Shown here: piece after piece, positions 1-11,029 of the stretch
Layout: every line of letters begins with the position of its first letter
Numbering within the stretch: position 1 is the stretch's first letter
Assembly (NCBI RefSeq): GCF_000321225.1
Contig: NW_004450480.1
Location: 4,432,626 to 4,496,625 of the forward strand
Length of the DNA: 64,000 nucleotides
Direction of reading: 5' to 3'
Source of the DNA: Odobenus rosmarus divergens
Taxonomy: Eukaryota > Chordata > Mammalia > Carnivora > Odobenidae
Made by a program: the position numbers and the translations under genes
Notes under the pieces: model-generated
Told to the model about the DNA's origin: nothing
Databases searched by the model: none
The model's input: the letters and a program-made list of their open reading frames with translations, nothing else

Positions 1-289
1 CCCCACAGTCCACTCTTGCTTCTCTAACAGCCCTTGGCTCACTGACAAAAGGAGCTGGTATTTCTACTGCTCCCCACACCACACTGAGGAGTGAGGACCT
101 TCCCTTCCTCAATCTGCACCCCCAGCACAACCAGATGATGTTTCAGGCTCAAGAAATGCTGTGCAATCCATGCCCTTGCTCCCAATTCAGTATGTTTATA
201 GTAGCTCCTGCCCTTGTGTACGTACAGCTTTCCTAACCAGACGTCCCACAACAGTTTCTAGTTTAGGACAAGCAGCATCTGCACTTTGC
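1..289. other. Unassigned unique DNA
   Basis: No repeat family, RNA gene or splice-bounded reading frame is recognised here. A 70-codon open frame on the minus strand (39-251) lacks any motif I know and is treated as chance, although the window edge may cut a larger element. Confidence 0.4.
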
Positions 290-505
290 CTTCGTACAGT
301 TACTGACTGATTATTTAGGTGCACGATTTCATTTACCTCTACCAATCCTGTAAATTAGGATTTGTATTATTCTTAATTTACAGCGAGGAATTAGGGTTTG
401 GAAAAATGACTTGTCCAAGGCCATGAAAGTCAATGACAGAGGTGGGATTTGGCCCAGCCTGTTCTGACCCTGAAATCTGTGTTCTTCACCACTATGTGCA
501 TAAAT
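290..505 (-). mobile_element. MIR SINE, ancient, antisense
   Basis: The order of a reversed MIR is recognisable: a region like the complement of the 'cctcatctgtaaaatgggg' segment, then TGACTTGTCCAAGGCCATG around 407-426 (complement of the MIR 'gtgacCttgggcaagt' core), then a GGGATTTGGCC segment. Divergence is high, as expected for an insertion that predates placental radiation. Ends are approximate. Confidence 0.75.
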
Positions 506-867
506 TGCTTATCCTTACAGGCTTCTGAACCCTTCGACACAAGGACTGTGTATGGTGAGGAGATGTGTCAGAGGGTAAACGGGTCACAGTCCCCATCCAG
601 GAGTGTAGCACTTTGGAGAATAATCTTCTCCTCTTAACCTTAAAATAATGAAAAATGGAGATAATACAATTTGTTAAACTTAATAAAAAGGTCTGATGAT
701 AGGCACCTATCACCCAGAAGACCATGAGCTGGACATATGGAAACCCACTGAGTTCATGAGAAGCAACCCACTCATTCTTACTTCTACCCTTGAAAAAGAA
801 ATGGAACGAAATATTCAAATTTATGAACAGGTTGTTCATAAAATTGATAGTGTAATTTTACAAATGT
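506..867. other. Unassigned unique DNA
   Basis: AT-rich sequence with no recognisable repeat or gene. The reading frames crossing it are short and have no motif. Confidence 0.4.
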
Positions 868-1022
868 AAGGGACATCCTCCCTCACTTTATAGAGGGACA
901 GAAAGGTCCAAGAAGAGTAAAAAAGACAAGCAAAACCACAAAACTAGCGAGTGGAAGCATCTGGACTGAACACAGGTGTCCTACATCCCAGGCCAACGTC
1001 CTTCCCATTATCCAAGCATGGC
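868..1022 (-). mobile_element. MIR-class relic, antisense
   Basis: CTCACTTTATAGAGGGACAG, then a 'gtccaagaag' segment and a 'catctggactgaacacaggtg' segment in the order of a reversed MIR or MIR3. Strongly diverged, so the exact subfamily is open. Confidence 0.6.
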
Positions 1023-1779
1023 AAATTGTTTCAACATCAAGGGCGCCTCTGACTGATGGGCAGTGGCTACCTGGAGTGACACTGTGAAGTCTCTGGAGCC
1101 ACGGTGGGGAGGCGGGGTCGGAGGATAAGGCGGCAGTGAGTGATTAACCATGCCTGATGCAGGGATGGGTCAAAAGATGGAAGAGTCAGCTGCTCCCTTC
1201 TTAAGTTCTCTATTCACAGAATTCTATCTGTTTAATTGTAGTGAACTAATTTATCTCAAGAGCAATTACATTAATACCATCATAAGAGTAGTTCATTAGA
1301 CTTACAAATCTATTTCAAAGAGAAAACACATTTTGATTTGCAACATGGGATCCTAGAGCCCTGGGCTCCTCTTCAGAGGAAAGCCACCCGAAAGGGAAAT
1401 GGAGATGAGCTCACTGGAGATCAATCCACTGGGGAGTCTCAATTCTTCATTGTCTTAAACAGTGGACTTGAGATAAACACATCCTCTCCTCTCTGGCTAC
1501 CATTCAACTAGGCTGTGTTAGAATGGCAAAATCATACATTTATTACCTGGTTCCTAAAAGCGTTGGAGGTGTCGTTTTGTTTTTTAAAGTATCACTGACA
1601 GTCTTCAACTCTATTTTCTAAAACATCATACACCCTAAAGTACCCACAGAATGTGCTAAGAGAAACCTCTGGCCTATTTTGGGATTGCCCTGAGCTAGCT
1701 CAACCAAGTACCTGAAGACACTGTAGGGAGTAAGGTGCCCACAGGGCTGGTCTGGGAAGCCCCTCAACAATAAAAGGAC
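1023..1779. other. Unassigned unique DNA
   Basis: No repeat recognised. The stretch 1200-1340 is AT-rich, with several TAATT/ATTA cores (TTAATTGTAGTG, GCAATTACATTAATA). This could be a conserved non-coding block, but AT-richness alone could also give it. Confidence 0.35.
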
Positions 1780-1937
1780 ATATCATCCCAGGGTCCTGGG
1801 ATGGAGCCCCACATCGGGCTCCCTGCTCAGCGGGAGGCCTGCTTCTCCCTCTCCCACTCCCCCTGCTTGTGTTCCCTCTCTTGCTGTGTCTCTGTCAAAT
1901 AAATAAATAAAATCTTTAAAACAAAACAAAACAAAAA
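1780..1937 (+). mobile_element. CAN-SINE, 5'-truncated
   Basis: A tRNA-derived carnivore SINE starting mid-head at the GATCC/TCCTGGGAT region. It lacks the usual GGGGCGCCTGGGTGGCTCAG start and the A box, but keeps the B-box-like segment, CT-rich body, AATAAATAAATAAAATC tail and A-rich end. Perfect 14-bp flanking duplications AACAATAAAAGGAC lie at 1766-1779 and 1938-1951. They show that the truncation happened at insertion and is not later loss. Confidence 0.93.
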
Positions 1938-1951
1938 AACAATAAAAGGAC

Positions 1952-3159
1952 CTTGGGTTGCCAGACACCACTATACAGTAATACAGCCTTTAATGGATCT
2001 TGAACTTAAACGGTTTCTGAGGACAGAATATTTCTGGTCTTTCTGCCAGGCAGATCCAGAAACTATCGTACATGCCTTGGGGCAATCCAAAGTATCCAAC
2101 CTCTCTCCAACGTTCCTCATTACAGGAGCATGACTATCCCTGGACACCAGAGGGCTTAGGGAAGGAACTGTTGATGGTTTCCTATTTTATTATAAATAAA
2201 GTAAAATGTTCTTGTGCATTAGAGAACAAACATGCATACATTGCCTTTGCTTCATAATCCAGAGTAGAAGATGAAAACTTCCCTCTACTTCAGAGAAGGT
2301 CGATTAAAGAAGAAAAGATTACTATAGTTGTTACAGATATCCCAGGCACCTGAGTGGCTGATCAAAGCACACAGAAGGGAGAATGTCACCAAGAAAAATC
2401 TAAGGGATTATTCTGAAGCAGTCCGTACGAAGCCACAAGGGTGTGCCTTCTTGAACTCACTCTCCCTGCCTGCAAAGTCAACATGATGAAGATGCGAGAA
2501 ACAGCAGTTAACATAAAGCATTTTAGCTGGGCGCACATTTGCGATCAGGATGCTCTGTCAATGATGTCTTCACAGTGCTGTCAGTTGTCCCAGTAAAGAA
2601 ATGTGTCCTGGGCTCACCAACGCTGAAGTACTTACAGAAGAGGAGAAATTTATTTTTTAGTTCACCAGTTGTTATGACAGGGGCTCTCATAAGGCTCTTT
2701 TCGGTTTCCTGTCACTAGCTCTTGTCTGGGTAATGTGGCTGCCCTGTAGCTAGGCAAATATATGCCTGTTCTTTAAAAAGGCAAATGTGGAGGTGATGTA
2801 AGTTAACTGCAGATGCTATAAAGTGAGGTCACTTATCTGGTTGATCATGATATTCACAACATAGAGACTTATAGAAAAACAGTGTGGAAGGATTTAGCAA
2901 GAAGCTACAGATATAATTGTTGTCTACTAAGCATTTGGTCCTGCTTTCTTGGAACCACAGCCTAATCAAGAACTTAGTGGGGAAAAAAGTCCACTGATGG
3001 TATCAGTAAACTCTGCTTCAGAATTACCAGTGAAATACTCTGCTTTTGCTTTTCCCTGATTTGTTTTCAGAGGATGGACAGAAAGTCAATTTTCTTCATC
3101 CCTTTTCTAGGAATGACAAGTGCAAACCCATCAGTTAGAAGATGAGTTGGGTTTAGCTG
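1952..3159. other. Unassigned unique DNA
   Basis: No clear repeat or gene. Around 2343-2366 a short string (GGCACCTGAGTGGCTGATCA) resembles a CAN-SINE head but has no body or tail, so it is not called. 2700-2860 is a repeat-free block with AT-rich motif clusters. Confidence 0.35.
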
Positions 3160-3330
3160 ACAAGGCCAGGAAGGGTGCTCCAGATGGAGGGAACAGTGGA
3201 TAGAGAGACCCAGGACCATGACACACCTCAATGGACCTGCCACACAGGATGGCTGATGTGACAGGCTTGGGTTGGGAGAGGCTGGGAAGGGCCTTGGGGA
3301 CCAGGCTAAGTAACTGGAACTATAGAGAGG
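3160..3330 (-). mobile_element. L2-class relic, antisense (tentative)
   Basis: GGGTGCTCCAGATGGAGGGAACAG resembles the complement of the L2 3' segment 'ctgttccctctgcctggaac', followed by a G-rich 'ggctgggaagggcctt' stretch. Very diverged, boundaries approximate. Confidence 0.45.
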
Positions 3331-3720
3331 CCAGAAGAACTTGCCTCCATGAGGAAAAGATGTAGCACATCAGTTTTAGAAAAATTTCAACTCTTGGACG
3401 TAGCGTAACAAAAGGATTGTAGGAAGGAGAAAACAGAGGGGAGGTAGGGACTAGGGAAAGGGGTATAACAATCCTGTCAAAGGTGATGGGGGATCTGGGG
3501 TGGAAATGGCAGAAAGGTCCTACAGTGTCATCTGTCACAAGAGCTTCAGGACAGAGCTGGGGAAAGAAGTCTGACTGTGACACAGAAAGTCAAAAAAGAA
3601 AGTAGGGATAGACTGTTCTTTCAAGATGACTAGCAGTGAATGAGAGAGAGAGAGATGAGGCAGTGCTGTCAAGGGGAGGAAGGTGTGGTCCAGGAAAGGA
3701 GTGAAACCCAGAGCCTTGCT
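3331..3720. other. Unassigned purine-rich DNA
   Basis: Purine-rich on the plus strand (many AGG/GGAA strings), with a short (GA)n at about 3639-3653. No gene or named repeat is recognised. Confidence 0.35.
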
Positions 3721-3723
3721 ATG

Positions 3724-3890
3724 CCCGGTGGGGTCTCCAGGCCAGCTGCATTAGCATCACCCATGGGCTTGTTAAAAATTCAGAATCTCAGGCCCTTCTC
3801 TCCAGAGTAAATGAATCAGAACCTGGGCCTTAGCGAGATCCTCAGCTGATGGGTTTGCGTATTCAAGTCTGAGAAGCTGGTCAGCTGGAG
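3724..3890 (+). mobile_element. MER5-type hAT-Charlie MITE
   Basis: The diagnostic string of MER5-type elements is visible: 'gcattagcatcaccca..ggcttgttaaaaattcagaatctcaggccc', then 'aatgaatcagaacctgggccttagcgagatc' and an end resembling 'ttcaagtctgagaagc'. A short non-autonomous DNA transposon of the hAT-Charlie group, long inactive. Confidence 0.75.
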
Positions 3891-3976
3891 GCTGGAGGCT
3901 TGGACTTCTGTGGGAGCAGAATGGAAGGCACCTAGAAACAGGGAGAGCAAACATTCCCCTACAAAAAGTGCAGTGA

Positions 3977-4149
3977 GGGGGCGCCTGGGTGGCTCAGTTG
4001 GTTAAGTGTCTGCCTTCAGCTCAGGTCATGATCTCAGGCTCCTGGGATCGAGCCCCATGTTGGGCTCCCTGCTCAGCAGGGAGTCGGCTTCTCCCTCTCC
4101 CTCTGTGCTCTGTCTTTCAAATAAATAAATAAAATCTTTAAAAAAAAAA
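3977..4149 (+). mobile_element. CAN-SINE, full length
   Basis: Starts GGGGCGCCTGGGTGGCTCAG with A-box-like TGGCTCAGTTGGTTAAG and B-box-like GGGATCGAGCCCC, then a CT-rich body, AATAAATAAATAAAATC and an oligo-A tail. The flanks AAAGTGCAGTGAG (before) and AAAGTGCAATGAG (after) are target-site duplications with one change. Derived from a tRNA and moved by L1 machinery. Confidence 0.95.
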
Positions 4150-5514
4150 AAGTGCAATGAGATTACAACAGAAGGAGTGACTTTAACCTTAAAATGAAGC
4201 CAGAAAGGCATATATCCTAATCTTTCTTCCTTTCCCCAATTTCCAACAAATATACCTGGGTCATGAAAATGAGCTTTCTATGGGTCTCAGTTCTCTGACT
4301 CGTAAAACAAGGATAAGGAAGAATTATTTAATTTCACAATTTAATTTTTAACTTCATCAACAGGATGGGATGGGAAATATTTTCCTCAAATTCTCTATAC
4401 ATCCTTTGAGAATGCGGCCCTTACAGAATTTGCACCAATGACAGAAGGATATGTCAGTAGTTCAGATATAGTTCCTACCTCAGACTGTTCATGGTAGCAG
4501 TTTACTTACCGCTGATGGCTACTAACTGTCTGGCAGCTTCAAAGTCAAATGTAGTTTGCATCACAAAGAATTAAGCCCTCATTTTAGGATAGACGGTAGT
4601 ATTTCATTCTTACAACAACTTCCTGAATGAGATCTCTGTCAAGTCCAAACTTACTGATAGCAGGAAATGTTCATTTTAAACTATAAGACCATGAAAAAAA
4701 AATTTTTTTTTTTTTTAAATGTAGGCACCACAAGAAATGTAGCTAGCGTGCAAAGGATGACAATTAAATAAGTCAATTTTGGGAAAATTGGCAGGTAATC
4801 TGATGTGTGTTGATCTACCCATCTCCGTTCCTAATCTTTAAAAAGAAATTTGGAAAAACTTACAGGCAACGCAAGGCTGATAAAAACCTATAATTACAAC
4901 CAAGAGGCGGCCCGTGTAGCATCTTTATCAGGTAATTAACACGTGTCTGACAATGATGGCATGTGACTCACTGTTTCCAATTTCTTTAAGTGAATTTTAA
5001 AGCTATTACCAGTGCCCTTGCCAACACACAGCAAGGGATGTGGCTGAGCAGCTTTCGTGCAAAAAAACTTTATCTTCATCAGAGGAAGGTAAGTGAATCA
5101 AGCTGACAGGGAGCTGGGAAACAGCACACGGCAAGGATGGACGGGAGTGGCGAGGGAAACGGAAAAATCATCAACACGCTACCAGACACCGGGGTCGGGG
5201 AGATGCCGATGGCTGCAAATGGCTCACTTTTAGGTCAACAGCTTGAATCCGGCTCCAGTGGGCAATAATTCCAAATTCTATGGCCTGTGTAAAAGCCCAT
5301 GGATGGGAGGGGTGGGATTCCAATCCAGGCAGAAGTACACAGCTGGGAATTTCCACGGCTTTAGAGTTGGCAGGGCATTCACAGACTGGAGAAGAGACTG
5401 GGAGAAAAATGATCATTCAGCCAACCAATATGATTTTTTCAAACACCGAAAACAACCCCATTAAACCAACAGACAAAAAAAGCCACACACTGGCTTAGCG
5501 CAGTTACAGTTTCT
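4150..5514. other. Unassigned unique DNA
   Basis: Repeat-poor. The part 4850-5100 holds GATA-type motifs (CTGATAAAAA, TTTATCAGG), a TAATTA core and the string AAGGTAAGT at 5086-5094, a consensus-like splice donor with no convincing acceptor upstream. No reading frame with a known domain. Confidence 0.35.
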
Positions 5515-5695
5515 GTTTGGGACGATGAAAACATTTTGGGTATCATCAGTGGTGATGGTTGTACAATCTTGTCAATGTAATTAATGCCAAAAAGTCATAC
5601 ATTTAAAAATAGATGAAATGGTAAATGTGAAGTTATGCAGATTTTGCCACAATAAAAATAAACAAACAAAGAAGAACAGAAACAAAGAAGAAGCC
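5515..5695 (+). mobile_element. Old L1 3' end fragment
   Basis: Resembles the L1M 3' UTR: 'gggacgatgaaaacatttt', 'agtggtgatggttgtacaatcttgtcaatgta', 'aaatggtaaatgtgaagttatg', then CACAATAAAAATAAA. Truncated, with only about 180 bp remaining. Confidence 0.75.
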
Positions 5696-6349
5696 ATACA
5701 TTTAATTTATCCAGTCCATGAAAATTTCCTCAATGTAGCATTGGCCAAGCTGGGAGGCAGAGCTGATACATATTTTGTGTTGTGATTATTTGTGAAGCGG
5801 CCAGCAGCTGACTGGTATAGATGACATTCAAACCTTATTATCAGACATGTCAGAGGTCAGACATTTAATTTTATTATCAGAAAAAACAAATATTTTAAAA
5901 GTATTGGAAAGACATTAATAAATCAACTTAAGAAATAACCTTAAACCTACAGTCTATTATAAGGTAAATGCACCTTGTGGAATGAAAAGGTCTTTTGCTC
6001 CCAAGTTTATGTCCATTGTATTTTATATGATCCCCTCCACCACCAATAAACTGCTTAAACATATAAATACTCAAAATTTCCTATTTACCTGGGAATCAAA
6101 TGGATTTTTATAGTGAATAGGATAAAAAATTACCAATATTGACTTCTAAAAGGAAGTGATCTAAATGTTGACTTGCCATACTGCTTTTTATTAGCTTCAG
6201 TGTCTACAAACTTAGATGTTTTCTAAGAAACAGTTTTAGGTTTTGAAATTCAAGGCACTTCATAAAAAAATTTTTTTTTATCGCACTTAGATAGTATTAA
6301 TTTTGTATCTTATTATCAGATGGTCAAGTTCTTCTTTAAAAAGAAGACA
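5696..6349. other. Unassigned AT-rich DNA
   Basis: AT-rich sequence without a recognised element. The 11-mer TTATTATCAGA occurs twice about 34 bp apart (5836 and 5870), probably by chance. Confidence 0.35.
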
Positions 6350-6571
6350 TGGAGCACCTGGGTGGCTCAGTTGGTTAAGCAGCCGACTCTTGATTTCGGC
6401 TCAGGTCATGATCTCAGGGTTCTGGGATCAAGCCCAACGTCAGGCTCTGCACTTAGCCGGGAGTCAGCTTGAGGATTCTCTCTCTCTCCCTCTCCCTCAG
6501 TCCCTCCCCCTGCTTGTGCTCTCTCTCTCAAAAATAAATAAATCTTAAAAAAAAAATAAAAAATATACAAA
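6350..6571 (+). mobile_element. CAN-SINE, full length, diverged
   Basis: Starts GGAGCACCTGGGTGGCTCAG, followed by the longer-bodied older subfamily form (TTGATTTCGGCTCAGG, then GCACTTAGCCGGGAGTCAGC) with a long CT/TC tract and AAAATAAATAAATC tail. Point changes mark it as older than the copy at 58822. Confidence 0.93.
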
Positions 6572-7629
6572 GGAGACAAAGATTTTTTTTTAACCCCTGG
6601 AAAAATACCACCAATACAATAAATACTTAAATAATAAAATGGAGCAGAGGAAACTAAACTGTCATTTTCTACATTCACTCTGCACAACTCCCAGGAGAAG
6701 GCTGTCTCCCCTTTCTGTGTTTTTGGGGACGTAGACTAATCAGTTCATTATAATACACAGGATGAAGACGTCACAATTACCCAACCCCAGCTCATTACCA
6801 CTGAGAATATCTGGGACACATCAGAGCTCTCTCCTCTCCTGACATCCAAGCCTTCTTTGGCTGAAAAGAAACTATCATCTTTTTTGCAAATTCAGAACAA
6901 ATATGCCACCATTAAATAGCCAAAACATTCACAATCTTGAATTTCTGTGAGGGTCTAAAAATGGTTCTTGTGTAAGCCAATAATTTCTTCGTTGCTACGT
7001 GACCTAAGTGCAGAAAACTTTTGGAACCCATCTGACCGTCCCAGTGATTTCTCACTCATTGCCACAAGTGAGGCCTTTTACTGCTCACTGTTTAAAGCAC
7101 TCAACTTTGAGGCTATTTCTCAACAGGGCAAAGCCTCCAGAAACATCACCTCATGAGAAGCCCAGAAACCATTTTCTTATCTCAGAGCAGCATGCAGAAA
7201 AAACACCTCATATACCTAGTGCAGGCTGATTTCCTCCCATTTTAGATAAGCTCTTTTCAATAAGGTTATGATCGAGGCATTGGGCTTTTTTATTTCATGA
7301 GGGCAAATGCAAGGCCCTGAGTGTGGTCTGATTTTTAGGTTAATTGTCAAGTCATGTCAAGCCAGCACAGGTCCTCTAGCTACTAGATGAAATCCCCCTT
7401 TGAGGGAAATGAACAGAAGTCTATATTTCTCCTAAAAGTTTCCTTGGGGTGAAAAAGCTGAGCCTTTTGGGCTGAAATTAACCCAAGAGAATGAGGTATA
7501 CAAAGACACACGTATGATTTAAGGAAAAGGCAGCTATGAGTCACTAAACTTAGCTTGTCCCCAAATACCTCTATCAATTCTCTATCAATCTTTTCTACTT
7601 TCTCCCACACTGTTCTCCTTGTCATTCCT
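6572..7629. other. Unassigned unique DNA
   Basis: No repeat family or gene recognised. Two short open frames overlap at 6968-7229 but show no motif and do not look like exons. Confidence 0.35.
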
Positions 7630-8030
7630 CACGCCACAGCCGGTTGCTTTCAGTTCCTCCAATAAGCAAGGCCCTTTCTGGCCTCAGGGCCTTTGCATGT
7701 GCTATTTGTCCTGCCTAGAACAATCTTCTTTCCAACTCTTGCCTTAGCTATCTTCTCATAGCTTGGGTCTTGGTTTAAATGACCCATTATCTAAAAAGCC
7801 GCCTGCCTACCATCTCCAATGGTCACCTTTTTGATTTTTCTTTGCCTTGGTCTTATTTCTTTCTTACCTTAGTAGGAATTATATTCGCTGGAGGTGGGAG
7901 GGGGGATGGATGTTATCCTGTCTTTCTCTTTTTTTACCTGTAGGACTAGCTTCATGTACTCAGAAGTGCCCCCATGCTTGGGGCTTAATGCTCGATCTTA
8001 AAAGTCTTAATGATCTTATCTTTGAATCTG
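7630..8030 (+). mobile_element. L2 LINE 3' region
   Basis: Contains the L2 signature order: 'ctggcctcagggcctttgcatgtgct', 'ctgcctagaacaatcttct', 'cttgggtcttggtttaaatga', then a degraded 3' end region. Ancient CR1/L2-clade remnant with no coding capacity. Confidence 0.8.
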
Positions 8031-9889
8031 TGTTTTGAAAATGAAATCGGGTAAGACAATGTAGTATGTGCTGAAGGCTTGGCTCACACTGAGCTGCCCT
8101 GAGATCTGCTGGCCTCCTCCTCCCTACCTCTGCTGCTGAACTCCATCCTTGGTGGGGGATAGGCCAGGGGAGGGTTTGAGTCAGGTGTATGCAACTGTGG
8201 CACCTTGGGGTGGGACATGGTAGTGGCTGTTCCCTCCCTGGGCTGGCCATTTCCCAGTATGTCTGGTGGGCTGAGCACATCTTGGCACACTGGTTGCAAT
8301 TTCCTTGGAGATCACCTGTCGGTGGGGGTTGTTTAGGTACAACCAGTACGTTCTGAAGGTTTTCGGATCCATGTGTGATTTGGCTGAGAAATACTCCGAG
8401 CCTCTCCTATCTTTCATTGCAAGAGAGATTCATGTTTCTTTGACACGGGCATCCTAACCTCCAGAGCGGCAAATGTGGGCAAAATCTTCACAGCCACATG
8501 TGTACATGTGGCCAAACAAAGATTTTGATTCTTCCCCAATTCTCCAGCTATAAATCCAAATGCATGCAGCATCAGCAAAAACTGGGGGATATGGGGTTAC
8601 TCTTCTCTACTGCTGAATAAGCAGGCAATCGTACTTGAGGAGAAAAGGCTGATGTGAGGGTACATTCAGACAAAAATGACCTTTCTGATGAAGGCATGCT
8701 TCTTGGGCAGGCCTCCTGCCACGGAACCCTTACCCTAAACAAAGAATGTAGGCAGTGGCTAGTGGTCTCCATACCTCTGAACTTCAAAGGAATTTAAGCG
8801 ATGGGGCCCAGTGGGCTGCCAAAGAAAACAGAGTCTGAGGACTCCCCAGCCAGACGTAAGTGCGGGCATAGCCATCCTCAAATGCACAGGGACCTCTTTC
8901 TCTTTCACGTCTCAGACTGAAACTACAGTATCAGGAGCCAATAAAACCCAGCCAGACAAACCCTCCAAGGTCAGGGTCAGTTCAGCAAGCTCCAGGAAGG
9001 GTCAGGCAGGCGGCTGCGAGTCCCAGCAGTCCTGTTTACTAAATGCTCCCATGCCGCGACCTTCTGGCCTGATGGCAGGCAGGCTGCACGAGCCCCGGCG
9101 CCGCAAGGGGGCTGCTGCTCACGTTACAGAAACTCGTATTTTAAATCACTGAAATTCTCTCTGGGGTGCTCAGGAGGAATTCCTGCAGCCCCTGTCATTC
9201 CCCCTTCAGGGACTGCACGAAGATTAGCCTATAAATGACTCAATGGTGCACCAGGGGCTCCTTTCCCAGCCTCCCCGCTCCCCCCCACAGGAAAAAAAAA
9301 GGCAAAGAGGGGAATCTTGATGTCTGAATGCTGTTCACTCTGCTCGTGGGTTCTGAGCTGGCTCCACCTGCCATAAACTTGCTTCCTGGAGCCCGTGTGT
9401 TGAGGATGCGAATTTATACTGACAGTTGGCTTTGCACCAGTTGCTCACACAGATTTTTGAAACTGTGAATGTGAGGTTGTAAGAGGAGGGGGTTGTTAAT
9501 TCAGGCGAGGATACTGATCAGTCACTGGGAAGAACAGAAGAAGACCTCACATGGAAAGGTCTTGATTAGACCAGAGGTCCAGTGTCCCTGTGTCTCTCAA
9601 GATGCTCTGTGGTTCTAGCAACAGATGAATCTGGGAAGCCCCTGCATCCACCATGTGCTTCTCCAGACCTCCTTTCCCCACAAGAAAAACCCACACACCA
9701 CTGGAAAGAGAAATCTTACAAAGTCTGAGAGCCAGTGGTGAAGAAATCTTCAACCGGTGTTCCTCGTATTCCCTTACCCTGGAATCCCCTTCCTGGGTCC
9801 TGGCAGGCCTGGATGCCAATTCAAGGGGTCTCTGAAATTTGTAAACTGGTTTCCAGCCCAAGGAATCAAAATATTCACAGAAAATCCTG
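8031..9889. other. Unassigned unique DNA
   Basis: Repeat-poor. A locally GC-rich and CpG-bearing patch lies at 9050-9110 (CCCCGGCGCCGCAAGG). Several overlapping short frames (for example 8811-9152) have no recognisable domains. A weak CTCF-like string sits near 9055-9067. Confidence 0.35.
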
Positions 9890-9911
9890 GTCTGCTGTCT
9901 TCTTTTGCAGA
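9890..9911 (+). other. Splice-acceptor-like string
   Basis: TCTGCTGTCTTCTTTTGCAG is a pyrimidine tract ending in CAG, close to the vertebrate acceptor consensus. The frame beginning just after it stays open to 10124. No matching strong donor follows (GAGGTCTGTG near 10206 is weak), and the downstream peptide has no known domain. A cryptic or lncRNA exon is possible but unproven. Confidence 0.25.
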
Positions 9912-10149
9912 AATGTCGAGGCTCAGGCAGCAGGGGCCTTGCATCTCCTTGTGGCCATAGCTGGCCGGCCCTGGGCCGTGGCTTCTGTCCGAAGCCAGGC
10001 TGTGTGCCCGCAAGCCCCCATGGTGCCCCACCTCACTGACTCGTGTCCTGTGCCTCCCTGGCCCTTGGAGGCACTTGCGTCTACGACCCTGGTCCTGAAC
10101 ATGCCCTGGAAACCACGAGATTGACCACCTGTCCAGAGCCCTAGTGGAG

Positions 10150-10295
10150 GATGTCCACCCAGTGCCTACGTGCACGGCACCGTTCTCAGCAATAGGGGAC
10201 CACCGAGGTCTGTGAGAAAGCCTCCCTTCACAGGGTCTTACAGCAAGGGGAAAAGACGAGGCATACTTAAGAACAGACGTGCGAGAGGAAGCAGT
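10150..10295 (+). mobile_element. L2/MIR-class relic
   Basis: The string 'ccagtgcctacgtgcacggcaccgttctcagca' resembles the common old-repeat segment 'agtgcctactatgtgccaggcactgttctaggc', followed by a 'gtcttacagcaaggggaaaagac' stretch. Subfamily uncertain. Confidence 0.5.
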
Positions 10296-10862
10296 ATGGT
10301 ACTCAGGCTCTACGCCATCTGGCCTTTCTGGGAACCTTTAAAAATGAGCATTGCCCTTTCTTTTTTTAACTTAAAACTCGGAAAAGATTTCTCACACACA
10401 ATTTTATGCAACATGAAATCTGAAAGGGGGGAAAGAGGGTAGATCCGGGGCCCCCATCTCTTTGGCTTTCCCTTCTTATTCCATACCTTCTTCTTGAGCC
10501 CAGAGACCTCTCCTGGAGCTCAAGGCTCCCAAAAGCCCAGGTGGATCCTCAGCAACCTGTGGGATGCCCGAGGTCTCTCCATACTCTTATGTTCTATCTG
10601 TCTTTCTGAGCAGCCCCATGGAAATGGGAGGGCAGGTATGATGGGAGAACTTCCTGCTACGTGACAGAAGAAAACAACCTGTAGAAGAGACAATGACAAT
10701 ACTCATGAGCTCATCTACGTGGAGCCTATGACTGACTCTGAAACTGTAAGGTGGAAGATCAGGTACCATCTCGGAAGCATCTCTAAACCTGACAGAGTAG
10801 GACTCCTGACCCAAACATACACCACTCGAAACAGCACCCTAGCAGATTAGGAGATGAGGGGG
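10296..10862. other. Unassigned unique DNA
   Basis: No recognised repeat, RNA or coding exon. Confidence 0.35.
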
Positions 10863-10928
10863 ATGTGTATGTAGGTGTGTGCCTGTGTTTTCGTGCGTGT
10901 GCACACACAAACACACACACACACACAA
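10863..10928. repeat. (TG)n then (AC)n microsatellite
   Basis: An interrupted TG tract switches at GTGTGCACAC (a perfect 10-bp palindrome) to an AC tract. The two halves are complementary, so the locus could form a hairpin or cruciform as well as Z-DNA, and is probably length-variable. Confidence 0.85.
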
Positions 10929-11029
10929 TATGAGCCCTTGGTAAAAACCACATAGACTGCAGGCTCAAATACCTGGTAATTCTGTAACACATCACTCTTT
11001 CTGCCTACCCCTTATTCCTACTTGGCAAG

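Noticed and set aside
39..251. 70-codon minus-strand frame near the window start
   Set aside because: No domain, signal or splice context, and frames this long are expected by chance in 64 kb.
2343..2366. CAN-SINE-head-like string GGCACCTGAGTGGCTGATCA
   Set aside because: No B box, CT body, tail or duplication follows, so it is too short to support an element.
5086..5094. Consensus-like splice donor AAGGTAAGT
   Set aside because: No acceptor with a convincing pyrimidine tract within a plausible exon length upstream.
9055..9067. Possible CTCF-like motif (CGCGACCTTCTGG)
   Set aside because: Two core mismatches, one at an invariant position. Much weaker than the pair at 19061 and 23754.
9735..10175. 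Overlapping frames of 129 and 133 codons on opposite strands
   Set aside because: Open on both strands because of local GC-richness. Neither peptide has a recognisable motif; only the acceptor-like site was kept as a low-score note.
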